Program-made: the position numbers and the translations under genes
Part shown: one piece after another, positions 1 through 6,349 of the stretch
Position numbering within the stretch: position 1 is the stretch's first letter
How the letters are laid out: each line of letters starts with the position of its first letter
Source: 70-18 sp041691815
GTDB taxonomy: Bacteria > Pseudomonadota > Alphaproteobacteria > Acetobacterales > Acetobacteraceae
Length of the DNA: 8,201 nucleotides
NCBI GenBank assembly: GCA_041691815.1
Contig: JBEPTZ010000166.1
Span: 1 to 8,201 of the forward strand
Direction of reading: 5' to 3'
The notes under the pieces: generated by a model
Seen by the model: the letters and a program-made list of their open reading frames with translations, nothing else
The model's database searches: none
What the model was told of the DNA's origin: nothing

Positions 1-13
1 GTATAAGAGACAG
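1..13. other. Residual Nextera/Tn5 mosaic-end sequencing adapter
   Basis: The first 13 bases, GTATAAGAGACAG, equal the last 13 bases of the 19-base Tn5 mosaic end used in Nextera libraries (AGATGTGTATAAGAGACAG). Genomic GC-rich coding sequence begins immediately after. This is best read as untrimmed adapter at a contig end, so the last codons of the minus-strand gene running into it (Val-Ser-Tyr) are artificial. A genuine Tn5-type transposon end is a remote alternative; nothing else of such an element is visible. Confidence 0.9.
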
Positions 14-266
14 GCACCCCCAGCGCCGCCCGCAGCGCGGTCAGCAGGGCCACGATCGACGGCACCGCACGCGGCCGGCGTCCGGCGGCGACCCGCGCCG
101 GGGTTTGCAGCAGCCAGCGCGCCGGGGCAGGGCCGGGGGCGATGGTGTAGTCGCCATCGGCCTGATTCAGGCGCAGCCCTTCGGCCTCGGCGGTAAGCTG
201 GCCGGCGACGCCCCACAGCGCCAGGCTGTCGGCCAGCAGGTTGGCGAGTTCGGCCTGGCTGGTCAC
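14..266 (-). CDS. Unrecognised protein, 3' truncated at the contig end
   Basis: This is an open minus-strand frame of 84 codons that starts at GTG (266-264) and runs into the adapter at position 13, so its C-terminus is missing. The GTG overlaps the TGA stop of the upstream amidohydrolase as GTGA, which implies translational coupling and a shared transcript. The visible protein begins MTSQAELANLLADSLALWG. It is Ala/Leu-rich with an amphipathic N-terminal helix, a middle section with 'DGDYTIAPGPAPARWLLQTPAR', and a predicted helix 'SIVALLTALRAALG'. I see no signal peptide, metal-binding motif or nucleotide-binding motif. I do not recognise the family. Because it is coupled to the amidohydrolase, an accessory or small-subunit role in the same pathway is possible, but that is inference. 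Codon use is GC-rich at third positions like its neighbours, which supports it being a real gene. Confidence 0.6.
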
Positions 267-1696
267 AGCGCCACCGGGCCGGCGATGATCGCCGGATCGA
301 TCTGGCGCGGCAGCCATTCACCATCGGCCTGGGTGCCGAGCAGCGCGCCGTCCTGCATCATCACCTTGCCGCGCAGCAGCACCAGGCATGGCCAGGCATG
401 CGCCTCCCAGCCCTCCCACGGCGTGTAGTCGGTCTCGTGCAGGTCGGCAGCGGTGATCACCCGGCGCAGGCCGGGGTCCAGCACACAGATATCGGCGTCC
501 GCCCCCACCGCGATCACCCCCTTGCGCGGGTACAGCCCCATGATCTTCGCCGCGTTGGTGGATACCAGATCGACAAAGCGGGGCAGTGAGTAGCCGCGCC
601 GGCCGACCATCTCGGTGTACATCAGCGCCACCCGCGGCTCGACGCCGGCATTGCCGCCGGTGGTGTCGTCCACCCGCACGCCCTGGATCTTCTGCTGCAA
701 GGTGCAGCATATCTCGTCGGTGGCGATGCAGTTGATGCTGCCGTCCAGCGTGCCGGCCCACAGCGCCGCCTGATCGGCCGGGGTCTTCAACGACGGATAG
801 GTGTGGAAGATCTGGCCGTTCGGCTTTTTGTAGTCCTCCTGGGTGTAGAGCATGTACTGATGCAGGCTCTCGCCGTAGATCGGGATGCCCTTGGCCCGCG
901 CCTCGCGGATTGCCGCCACGCCGGTGGCCGCCGAGGTGTGCAGCATATACAGCGCGGTGCCGGGGATGCTCTCGGCCAGCCGGATCACCCGGCGGAACGA
1001 CAAATCCTCGGACAGCGAATTATGCACCTCGGCGAGGTTATGGAAGCTGGTGCGCTGCTCGCGGATCAGTTTCGCATACATGTGCATGACGATGTCGTTA
1101 TCCTCGGCGTGGATCACCCCGAGCCCGGCATTGGCGGCGATCACCTGGAACACCTCCATGATGTCGCCGAAATCCACCATCCGGCCTTTGCGGTTCGGCG
1201 TGATGTCGGTGGTGAAGATCTTTACCGTCGGATGACCATGGCGCAGCGCCACCGCCAGTTGGTCGAGCGTCGCGGTCTGGATGTCGCCCTCCACCATCAG
1301 ATGGAACGCATAGTCGGTGTGGCAGGCGCCGGCCCAACCGGCATCGCGCCGGGCGATGGCGTCCTGCACGCTGGTCCCGTCGGTGCAGCGCACGAAATCC
1401 AGCAGCGTGGTGGTGCCGCCATGGATCGCCGCCCGGCTCACCACTTCCGGCGGCATGGTCATCGCCGGTGGGCCGCCATCCGGGTCCGGCATCGGCCAGG
1501 CGCAGTGCACGTGCGGGTCGATGCCGCCGGGCATCACGATCCGGCCGTCGAGCTCGATCAGCCGGCCGCCAGCCGGTGCCGCCAGGCTGCCATGCGGCGC
1601 CACCGCCGAAATCCTGCCGGCCGAAATCGCGATGTCATGCGCGCCGACACCCTCCGGCGTCACCACCGAGTCGCTCCGCAACACCAGATCAACCAT
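263..1696 (-). CDS. Hydantoinase/dihydropyrimidinase-family amidohydrolase
   Basis: This 477-residue protein has the usual length for D-hydantoinases and dihydropyrimidinases, which open cyclic ureides or amides in the cytoplasm with a binuclear metal centre. All expected ligands are visible: H62 and H64 in 'GGIDPHVHC', K159 in 'TVKIFTTD' (the carboxylated bridging lysine), H196 in 'VIHAEDND', H253 in 'YMLHTSA' and D327 in 'IATDEICC'. The C-terminal beta-sandwich return is seen at 'GVIAVGADADICVLDP' (393-408). Several specificity positions differ from classical enzymes. The Tyr five residues after the bridging Lys is Asp164. The usual 'SDHC' reads 'TDEI'. 'CPQYL' reads 'LHQYM'. It is therefore a metal-competent cyclic amidase with an unassigned substrate. 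I chose the ATG at 1696 because a GGGAGGG ribosome site lies just upstream and the family N-terminus (a short beta-strand, 'VDLVLRSDSVV') starts there; the 27 codons upstream are Arg/Gly-rich and non-homologous in character. It heads an operon with the truncated gene at 14-266 and is divergent from the dehydrogenase at 1823. Confidence 0.88.
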   Translation of the reverse strand: MVDLVLRSDSVVTPEGVGAHDIAISAGRISAVAPHGSLAAPAGGRLIELDGRIVMPGGIDPHVHCAWPMPDPDGGPPAMTMPPEVVSRAAIHGGTTTLLDFVRCTDGTSVQDAIARRDAGWAGACHTDYAFHLMVEGDIQTATLDQLAVALRHGHPTVKIFTTDITPNRKGRMVDFGDIMEVFQVIAANAGLGVIHAEDNDIVMHMYAKLIREQRTSFHNLAEVHNSLSEDLSFRRVIRLAESIPGTALYMLHTSAATGVAAIREARAKGIPIYGESLHQYMLYTQEDYKKPNGQIFHTYPSLKTPADQAALWAGTLDGSINCIATDEICCTLQQKIQGVRVDDTTGGNAGVEPRVALMYTEMVGRRGYSLPRFVDLVSTNAAKIMGLYPRKGVIAVGADADICVLDPGLRRVITAADLHETDYTPWEGWEAHAWPCLVLLRGKVMMQDGALLGTQADGEWLPRQIDPAIIAGPVAL

Positions 1697-1700
1697 GCCA

Positions 1701-1707
1701 CCCTCCC
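1701..1707 (-). promoter_or_regulatory. Strong ribosome binding site of the amidohydrolase
   Basis: On the minus strand GGGAGGG is followed by TGGC and then ATG at 1696-1694. The core GGAGG sits 5 bases from the ATG. This decides the start codon in favour of 1696 over the farther upstream start at 1777 that the open frame would also allow. Confidence 0.75.
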
Positions 1708-1791
1708 GCTGTTGCCCCCACTGGCGCCGGGCATGCTCGCCGCGCCGGCACGATCCTGCAACCCGGCATCGCCGCAATGGGGTCTATGGAG

Positions 1792-1806
1792 CCGGCGTCA
1801 CGCCGG
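1792..1806. promoter_or_regulatory. Short inverted repeat in the divergent promoter region
   Basis: CCGGCG-TCA-CGCCGG is a perfect 6-bp inverted repeat with a 3-base spacer, placed 16 bases before the ATG of the FAD dehydrogenase and inside the 126-base gap between two divergent genes. TATAGA at 1808-1813 is a possible -10 element directly next to it. If that is used, the transcript would start almost at the ATG, which would fit the lack of a good ribosome site there. The position suits an operator, but GC-rich palindromes this short arise by chance in such genomes, so this is only a candidate. Confidence 0.2.
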
Positions 1807-1822
1807 ATATAGAGTGCCGCTC

Positions 1823-2941
1823 ATGGACACTCATACCCTCGACGTGATCGTCGTCGGCGCCGGCATCGCGGGTGCGACTGCCGGCGCCCATCTCGCCGCC
1901 GACCACAAGGTCGCGCTGATCGAAGCCGAAGAAGTCGCTGGCTTCCATAGTACCGGCCGTTCCGCAGCTTTGTGGATCCTTAACTACGGCCCGCCCGATG
2001 TGCGGGTGCTGACCGGCCTGTCGCGCGCCTTCTTCGACGCACCGCCGCCCGGCTTCACCGAAACCCCGATCATGGCGCACCGCCCGGTGCTGAGCATCGC
2101 CACCGCCGACACGCTGGCCGACTACGACCACATGATGGAAATCGGCATCGGCCTGAAGGTGCTGACCCCGGCGCAGGCGGCCGAGCTGGTCCCGGCGCTG
2201 CGCCCCGGCCATGTGGCGCGCGCGGCGATCGAGGACGACACTTTCGACATGGACGTCGCCGCCCTGCACCAGGGCTTCCTGCGCATGCTGCGCGCCCGCG
2301 GCGGCACGCTCGCACTGCGCAGCCGGTCGATGCGCATCGAGCGCAAGGGCGGGCTGTGGGAGGTCGAGGTGGCCGGCGGCGCAGTGCTGCGTGCTCCCAC
2401 CCTGGTCAACTCCGCTGGCGCCTGGGGCGACGAGGTGGCGATCCAGGCTGGGCTGGCGCCGATCGGCCTGCAACCCAAGCGCCGCACCGGCGTCATCATC
2501 AACCCGGAACCCTGGGTGGTGACCGACTGGCCGGCGGTGATGGATTGCGCCGGCACCTGGTATTGCCGCGCCGAGGCCCGCACCCGGCTGATGGTGTCGC
2601 CGGCCGATGAAACCGCGATGGACCCGCAGGACATCCAGCCCGACGAGCTCGACGTGGCAATCGCCGTCGACCGCATGCAGCAGGCGCTCGACATCAACGT
2701 CACCCGCGTCGAGCGTAGCTGGGCCGGCCTGCGCAGCTTCGTGCCGGATGGCAGCCTGGCGATCGGCTGGGACGACACCGCCGAGGGCTTCTTCTGGAAT
2801 ATCGGCCAGGGCGGCTACGGCATCCAGACCTCGCCGGCGGCCGGCCAGTTCGCCGCCGACCTGATCAGCCATCGCGACCCCGGCGAAGCGGCCTCGATTG
2901 TCGGCGCGGTCAATCCCAACCGCTTCAAACACCGCGGCTGA
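1823..2941 (+). CDS. FAD-dependent D-amino-acid dehydrogenase, DauA/DadA-like
   Basis: This 372-residue flavoprotein belongs to the DAO/glycine oxidase superfamily, which oxidises amino acids to imino acids and passes electrons to a quinone or other acceptor. The N-terminus carries the FAD Rossmann motif 'VIVVGAGIAGATAG' (8-21) with the ribose-binding acid E34. 'HSTGRSAA' (42-49) is the flavin loop of this family, and 'GLRSF...GFFWNIGQGGYGIQTSPAAG' near the C-terminus closes the FAD site. The closest characterised protein I can recall is Pseudomonas D-arginine dehydrogenase DauA. By alignment from memory, its carboxylate and active-site residues Y53, R222, Y249 and R305 match Y55, R221, Y247 and R304. 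However, H48 becomes L50 and the guanidinium-binding E87 becomes V89, so a non-cationic D-amino acid is more likely than D-Arg or D-Lys. The ATG at 1823 is chosen because the Rossmann fold begins within 10 residues; the open frame upstream is antisense to the amidohydrolase. The ribosome site is weak. The gene is divergent from the amidohydrolase and ends at a shared terminator. Confidence 0.88.
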   Translation: MDTHTLDVIVVGAGIAGATAGAHLAADHKVALIEAEEVAGFHSTGRSAALWILNYGPPDVRVLTGLSRAFFDAPPPGFTETPIMAHRPVLSIATADTLADYDHMMEIGIGLKVLTPAQAAELVPALRPGHVARAAIEDDTFDMDVAALHQGFLRMLRARGGTLALRSRSMRIERKGGLWEVEVAGGAVLRAPTLVNSAGAWGDEVAIQAGLAPIGLQPKRRTGVIINPEPWVVTDWPAVMDCAGTWYCRAEARTRLMVSPADETAMDPQDIQPDELDVAIAVDRMQQALDINVTRVERSWAGLRSFVPDGSLAIGWDDTAEGFFWNIGQGGYGIQTSPAAGQFAADLISHRDPGEAASIVGAVNPNRFKHRG

Positions 2942-2950
2942 GCGGCCGCT

Positions 2951-2992
2951 GACGCACCGGGAGGGCAGCAGCGCCGCGCCTCCCGGTGCGTC
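2951..2992. terminator. Bidirectional hairpin terminator between convergent genes
   Basis: GACGCACCGGGAGG (2951-2964) and CCTCCCGGTGCGTC (2979-2992) form a perfect 14-bp stem with a 14-base loop. The hairpin fills nearly all of the 54 bases between the stop codon of the plus-strand dehydrogenase (2941) and that of the minus-strand CoA-transferase (2996). No T-run follows on either strand, so it is not a textbook intrinsic terminator, but the position and perfect stem strongly suggest it ends both transcripts or protects their 3' ends. Confidence 0.75.
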
Positions 2993-2995
2993 GCG

Positions 2996-4168
2996 CTACA
3001 CCACCTTGCGCGCCCGCAGATCGGCGATTGCGGCGGCATCGATCCCGAGTTCGGCCAGCACCGCGTCGGTATGCTCGCCCGCCTCGGGGGTCGGGCTGCG
3101 GATCTCCCATTTCGACCGGCTCAGCTCGATCGGCTGGCCCACCACCTCCACCTCGCCCAGCGTCTTGTGCTGCACCTTGCGGGTGATGTTGAGGTGGCGC
3201 ACCTGCGGGTCGGCGAACACCTCGTTCATCTTATAGATCGGCCCGCACGGCACCCCGGCGGCATTCATCGCCTCGATCCACGCCGCCGAGGTTTTGGTCC
3301 GGGTGACCGCCTCGATCACCGCGTTCAGGCTCTTGCGGTTGTCCGAGCGCAGCTTGTCGGTGCTGTAGAGCGGGTTTTCCGCCAGTTCCGGCTGGCCCAG
3401 CAGCCGGCACAGCCGCCCGAAAATCTCCCGCCCGCTGGCGGCGATGTTGATATGCCCGTCGGCGGTGGCGAACACCCCGGTCGGGATCGAGGTCGGATGG
3501 TCGTTGCCGGCCTGGCCAGGCACCTCATGGCCGATGGTCCAGCGCGCCGCCTGGAAATCCAGCATCGAAATCTGCGCCGCCAGCAGGCTGCTCTGCACCC
3601 ATTGCCCCAGGCCCGACACCTCGCGCTCCAGCAGCGCGATCAGGATGCCTTGCGCTGCGAAAATCCCCGAGGTGAGGTCGGCCACCGGAATTCCCACCCG
3701 CACCGGCCCCTGGCCCGGCAGCCCGGTGATCGACATCAGCCCGCCCATGCCCTGGGCGATCTGATCGAAGCCCGGCCGGTCGCGATACGGCCCGTCCTGC
3801 CCGAAGCCGGAGATCGAGGCATAGACGATGCGCGGATTGAGCGCCGCCAGGGTCGCGTAGTCGATCTTCAGCCGGTCCTTCACGTCGGGCCGGTAGTTCT
3901 CCACCACCACATCGGCGGATTTCACCAGCCGATACAGGATGTCCAGCCCCTCCGCCGCCTTCAGGTTCAGGGTCAGGCTGCGCTTGTTGCGATGCAGATT
4001 CTGGAAATCCGGCCCGTGCCGGGCGCCGCCGAGCCCGGAATCGCCGGAAGGCGACTCGATCTTGATCACGTCCGCCCCCCAGTCGGCCAACTGGCGCACG
4101 CAGGTGGGGCCGGCACGCACGCGGGTGAGATCGATGACCTTGAAACGGGCAAGCGGCGCAGTCGACAT
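2996..4168 (-). CDS. Class III CoA-transferase (CaiB/BaiF/Frc family)
   Basis: This 390-residue protein has the normal length for family III acyl-CoA:carboxylate CoA-transferases, which move CoA between organic acids through aspartyl-CoA anhydride chemistry as interlocked dimers. Family landmarks in order are 'VIDLTRVRAGP' (11-21), 'LADWGADVIKIESPSGD' (27-43), 'RNKRSLTLNLK' (60-70), 'VVENYRP' (88-94), 'ASISGFGQDGPY' (117-128) and 'VGIPVADLTSG' (158-168), where D164 fits the catalytic aspartate. 'ADGHINIAA' (236-244) and 'GVPCGPIY' (305-312) follow in the C-terminal half. The start is well supported: AAGGAG at 4182-4177 lies 8 bases before the ATG. The donor and acceptor acids cannot be told from sequence; formyl/oxalate, succinyl and aromatic or carnitine-type members share these motifs. 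It lies 48 bases after the MFS gene on the same strand and is probably co-transcribed with it, which suggests uptake of an organic acid followed by activation to its CoA ester. Confidence 0.92.
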   Translation of the reverse strand: MSTAPLARFKVIDLTRVRAGPTCVRQLADWGADVIKIESPSGDSGLGGARHGPDFQNLHRNKRSLTLNLKAAEGLDILYRLVKSADVVVENYRPDVKDRLKIDYATLAALNPRIVYASISGFGQDGPYRDRPGFDQIAQGMGGLMSITGLPGQGPVRVGIPVADLTSGIFAAQGILIALLEREVSGLGQWVQSSLLAAQISMLDFQAARWTIGHEVPGQAGNDHPTSIPTGVFATADGHINIAASGREIFGRLCRLLGQPELAENPLYSTDKLRSDNRKSLNAVIEAVTRTKTSAAWIEAMNAAGVPCGPIYKMNEVFADPQVRHLNITRKVQHKTLGEVEVVGQPIELSRSKWEIRSPTPEAGEHTDAVLAELGIDAAAIADLRARKVV

Positions 4169-4216
4169 AGAGCAGTCTCCTTCCCGCCGGATGCTATGGC
4201 AGGCGGCCGACAGGCG

Positions 4217-5446
4217 CTATCCCCGCCCCTCGCCGGAGGGCGTGTCGAGTTCGGACAGCACCGCCGGCTCGGTGCGCGCCGGCACGAAACTGCCGCGCTG
4301 GTCGCGTGGCACCTCCTCGCGGGCGCGGATGCGCAGCACGGTGAAGCCGCTGATCCCGGCCAGCACCGCCGCCAGGTAGATGAACAGCCCCTGCGGCCCC
4401 AGCACCCCCATCACCCCACCGGCCAGCGCTGGCCCGATGGTGGCGCCGAGCGCCCAGGCGAACAGCAGCCCGCCGCTGGCCGCCACCGCGTCGCCGCGCT
4501 CCAGCCGGTCATTGGTCTGCCCGGCGCCAAGGCCGTAGAGCGGCGCGGTGACGGCCGCAAACACGCAGCCCAGCGCCAGCAGCGCCGGCAGGCCGAGCCG
4601 CCCGAGCAGCGCGAAGGCCAGCGCCGTCAGCAATGCCATCGACAGCAGCGCCATCGCCATAGGCCGCCGTCCCACCCGGTCGGACAGCAGGCCGAGCGGC
4701 CATTGCACCGCCAGGCCCGCCACGTTGGCCGCCGAGATGAACACCGCGACGCCGGCCGCCGGGATCGCGATATCCGACAGATAGACCGGCGTCAGCGCGT
4801 AGAACACGCCGTTGACCAGCCCGGCGGTCAGGCAGCAGGCCAGCCCGACCGGCGAGATGCGATACAGCGCCAGCAGCCCCATCCGCGCCTGCCGGCCGAT
4901 CGCCGGATTGGTCTGCCGGGTCAGCGCCAGCGGCAGCAGTGCCGCGGTCAACGCGATGCCGGCGGCGACGAACAGCACCGGCGCCGGCGGCACCACGTTC
5001 AGCGCCAGCGCCCCGACGGCACCACCGCCCCAGGAGGCGACCAGATAGGCGCCGAAGATGCGCCCGCGGCTGGCATTGTCGGCCCGCCCGTTCAGCCAGC
5101 TTTCCGCCACCAGGAACACCCCGGCGACGCTGTAGCCGATCAGCGCCCTGAGCGCCGCCCAGACCACCGGATTGCCGGTCACCGACATCAGCAGCGTGGC
5201 AATGGCGGCCAGTGCGGCGAAGGCGGCGAAGGCGCGGATATGGCCGACCCGGATCACCAGCCGATCGGCAGTCACCGCGCCGGCCATGAACCCCATCGAA
5301 TAGGCCGAGGCGATCAGCCCGATCTCCGGCGTCGCGGTGCCGTGCGCCACCAGCAGCAGCGGCACCAGTGGATTCATGATGCCGAGCGCGATCTGGGCGC
5401 AGAGCACGCCCAGCAACACGGGGACGACGGCGGCCAGGGCGGACAT
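4217..5446 (-). CDS. MFS transporter, YcaD-like, 12 predicted membrane helices
   Basis: This is a 409-residue inner-membrane carrier with about twelve hydrophobic segments, the first at residues 4-33 and the last around 353-372. It ends in a hydrophilic tail of about 35 residues rich in Arg, Glu and Pro. The major facilitator motif A is clear in the second half as 'GLLSDRVGRR' (252-261), while the first-half copy is degenerate ('TADRLVIRVGHIR', 59-71). 'FLVAESWLNGRADNASRGR' (111-129) resembles the helix 4-5 region of E. coli YcaD. Substrate and direction are unknown. I chose the ATG at 5446 because the hydrophobic helix starts at once. An in-frame GTG at 5491 would add 15 polar residues and overlap the palindrome at 5489-5560, so I reject it. 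No strong ribosome site precedes 5446. The gene lies between the SDR (132-base gap) and the CoA-transferase (48-base gap), all on the minus strand. Confidence 0.88.
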   Translation of the reverse strand: MSALAAVVPVLLGVLCAQIALGIMNPLVPLLLVAHGTATPEIGLIASAYSMGFMAGAVTADRLVIRVGHIRAFAAFAALAAIATLLMSVTGNPVVWAALRALIGYSVAGVFLVAESWLNGRADNASRGRIFGAYLVASWGGGAVGALALNVVPPAPVLFVAAGIALTAALLPLALTRQTNPAIGRQARMGLLALYRISPVGLACCLTAGLVNGVFYALTPVYLSDIAIPAAGVAVFISAANVAGLAVQWPLGLLSDRVGRRPMAMALLSMALLTALAFALLGRLGLPALLALGCVFAAVTAPLYGLGAGQTNDRLERGDAVAASGGLLFAWALGATIGPALAGGVMGVLGPQGLFIYLAAVLAGISGFTVLRIRAREEVPRDQRGSFVPARTEPAVLSELDTPSGEGRG

Positions 5447-5488
5447 GGCGGGGTTCCGGACTGTGGAGCGATGCAGCAAAGAAGATTT

Positions 5489-5560
5489 CACAAAGCGCCG
5501 TAGAGGCGAAGAGAAGGCCCGCAGCGCCGTTCCTTCTCTTCGCCTCTCCGGCTCTTTGTG
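5489..5560. repeat. Long imperfect palindrome, possible terminator or dispersed repeat
   Basis: The arms 5502-5517 and 5532-5547 are a perfect 16-bp inverted repeat (AGAGGCGAAGAGAAGG and its complement). The pairing extends outward to 5489 and 5560 with only two mismatches, giving a 29-bp stem around a 14-base loop. It lies 18 bases after the SDR stop codon and ends about 42 bases before the MFS start. Read on the minus strand the hairpin is followed by a moderately T-rich run (GTGAAATCTTCTTT). It could terminate the SDR transcript. The length and the purine-rich arm are longer than needed for a terminator and resemble intergenic palindromic repeat units found in many copies in some genomes. 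Confidence 0.7.
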
Positions 5561-5578
5561 GTCTTGCCTTTCCTTGGT

Positions 5579-6349
5579 TCAGTTGACGAATTCGACGTGA
5601 ACCCCAGCCCGCCGCCGCAATTCATCATCGCGGATCGAGCATTCGCCGGCCGGCACGTCCGCCGCATCCGGCGTGCACAGCCAGGCGATCACCCCGGCCG
5701 GCGCCGCCGGCGGGATCAGCGCCTCGATCGGCAGCCGGCTCACCGGATTCATCCCGGAGGCGCGCACCTTGACCTGCATCTCGGTGCGCACCGTGCCCGG
5801 CGCGAAGCCATAGGCGCGGATGCCGTGCGGCGCGTATTCCAGCGCCAGCGCGCGGGTCAGCATCACCAGCCCGGCCTTGGAGCTGCAATAGGCGCTCCAG
5901 CCCTCCAGCGGCCGATGCCCGGCGCCGGAGCTGACATTGACGATGGTGCCGCCCTGTCGCAGCAGATGCGGCAATGCGGAGTGGCAGGCATTGAACGCGC
6001 CGACCAGATTGACCGTGATGCAGGCCGCCCAGGCCGCCGGATCGGTTTCGTGCAGATGCCCGATCGGCTCGATGACGCCGGCATTGTTGATCAGGTGATC
6101 CAGCCGCCCGAACCGCGCCACGGTGGCTGTGACCGCCGCTGCCACCTGCGTCTGGTCGGCCACGTCGCAGGTAAGCGACAGCACATTTGCCCCCAGCCTG
6201 GCGGCCAGCGCATCGAGCGGCGGGCGGCGGCGGGCGGCGATGGCGATGCTGGCGCCGCGCGCCACCAGCGCCTCGGCCAGTGCCGCGCCAATTCCGGCGC
6301 TGGCTCCCATCACGAGGGCGACGGTGCCGGTGAGGTCGGTGGCTGGCAT
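5579..6349 (-). CDS. Short-chain dehydrogenase/reductase (SDR family)
   Basis: This 256-residue cytosolic NAD(P)-dependent oxidoreductase is typical of classical SDRs. The cofactor motif is 'GASAGIG' (15-21), followed by 'CDVAD' (61-65), 'NNAG' (88-91), the structural N114, a catalytic Ser at 140/141 in 'VNVSS', and Y154 and K158 in 'YCSSK'. Three arginines at 40-42 after the second beta-strand favour NADP(H) over NAD(H). After the catalytic region the chain reads 'FAPGTVRTEMQ' (182-192), the usual PG motif. The C-terminus 'CSIRDDELRRRAGV' is not the standard glycine-rich end and may mark a subfamily. The alcohol or ketone substrate is unknown. AAGGAA lies about 8 bases before the ATG at 6349. 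It could share a transcript with the MFS and CoA-transferase genes, but the palindrome just after its stop argues for at least partial separation. Upstream it is divergent from the DehI-like gene. Confidence 0.9.
   Translation of the reverse strand: MPATDLTGTVALVMGASAGIGAALAEALVARGASIAIAARRRPPLDALAARLGANVLSLTCDVADQTQVAAAVTATVARFGRLDHLINNAGVIEPIGHLHETDPAAWAACITVNLVGAFNACHSALPHLLRQGGTIVNVSSGAGHRPLEGWSAYCSSKAGLVMLTRALALEYAPHGIRAYGFAPGTVRTEMQVKVRASGMNPVSRLPIEALIPPAAPAGVIAWLCTPDAADVPAGECSIRDDELRRRAGVHVEFVN

Noticed and set aside
1..13. A true Tn5-family transposon end
   Set aside because: Only the inner 13 bases of the mosaic end are present, at the very edge, with coding DNA right after and no transposase or second end. 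Library adapter explains it better.
803..1822. Open plus-strand frame continuing 340 codons upstream of the FAD dehydrogenase
   Set aside because: It is antisense to the amidohydrolase; its translation is His/Arg-rich with no domain, and the FAD Rossmann motif starts right after the ATG at 1823. Stop-free antisense frames are common at this GC content.
1784..2932. A 382-codon minus-strand frame opposite the FAD dehydrogenase
   Set aside because: It is the antisense shadow of a gene with complete FAD motifs; its product is compositionally biased and lacks any family feature.
3071..5503. An 810-codon plus-strand open frame across the CoA-transferase and MFS genes
   Set aside because: The translation is low-complexity Gln/Arg/His/Pro sequence mirroring the codons of two clear minus-strand enzymes. 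It has no recognisable domain.
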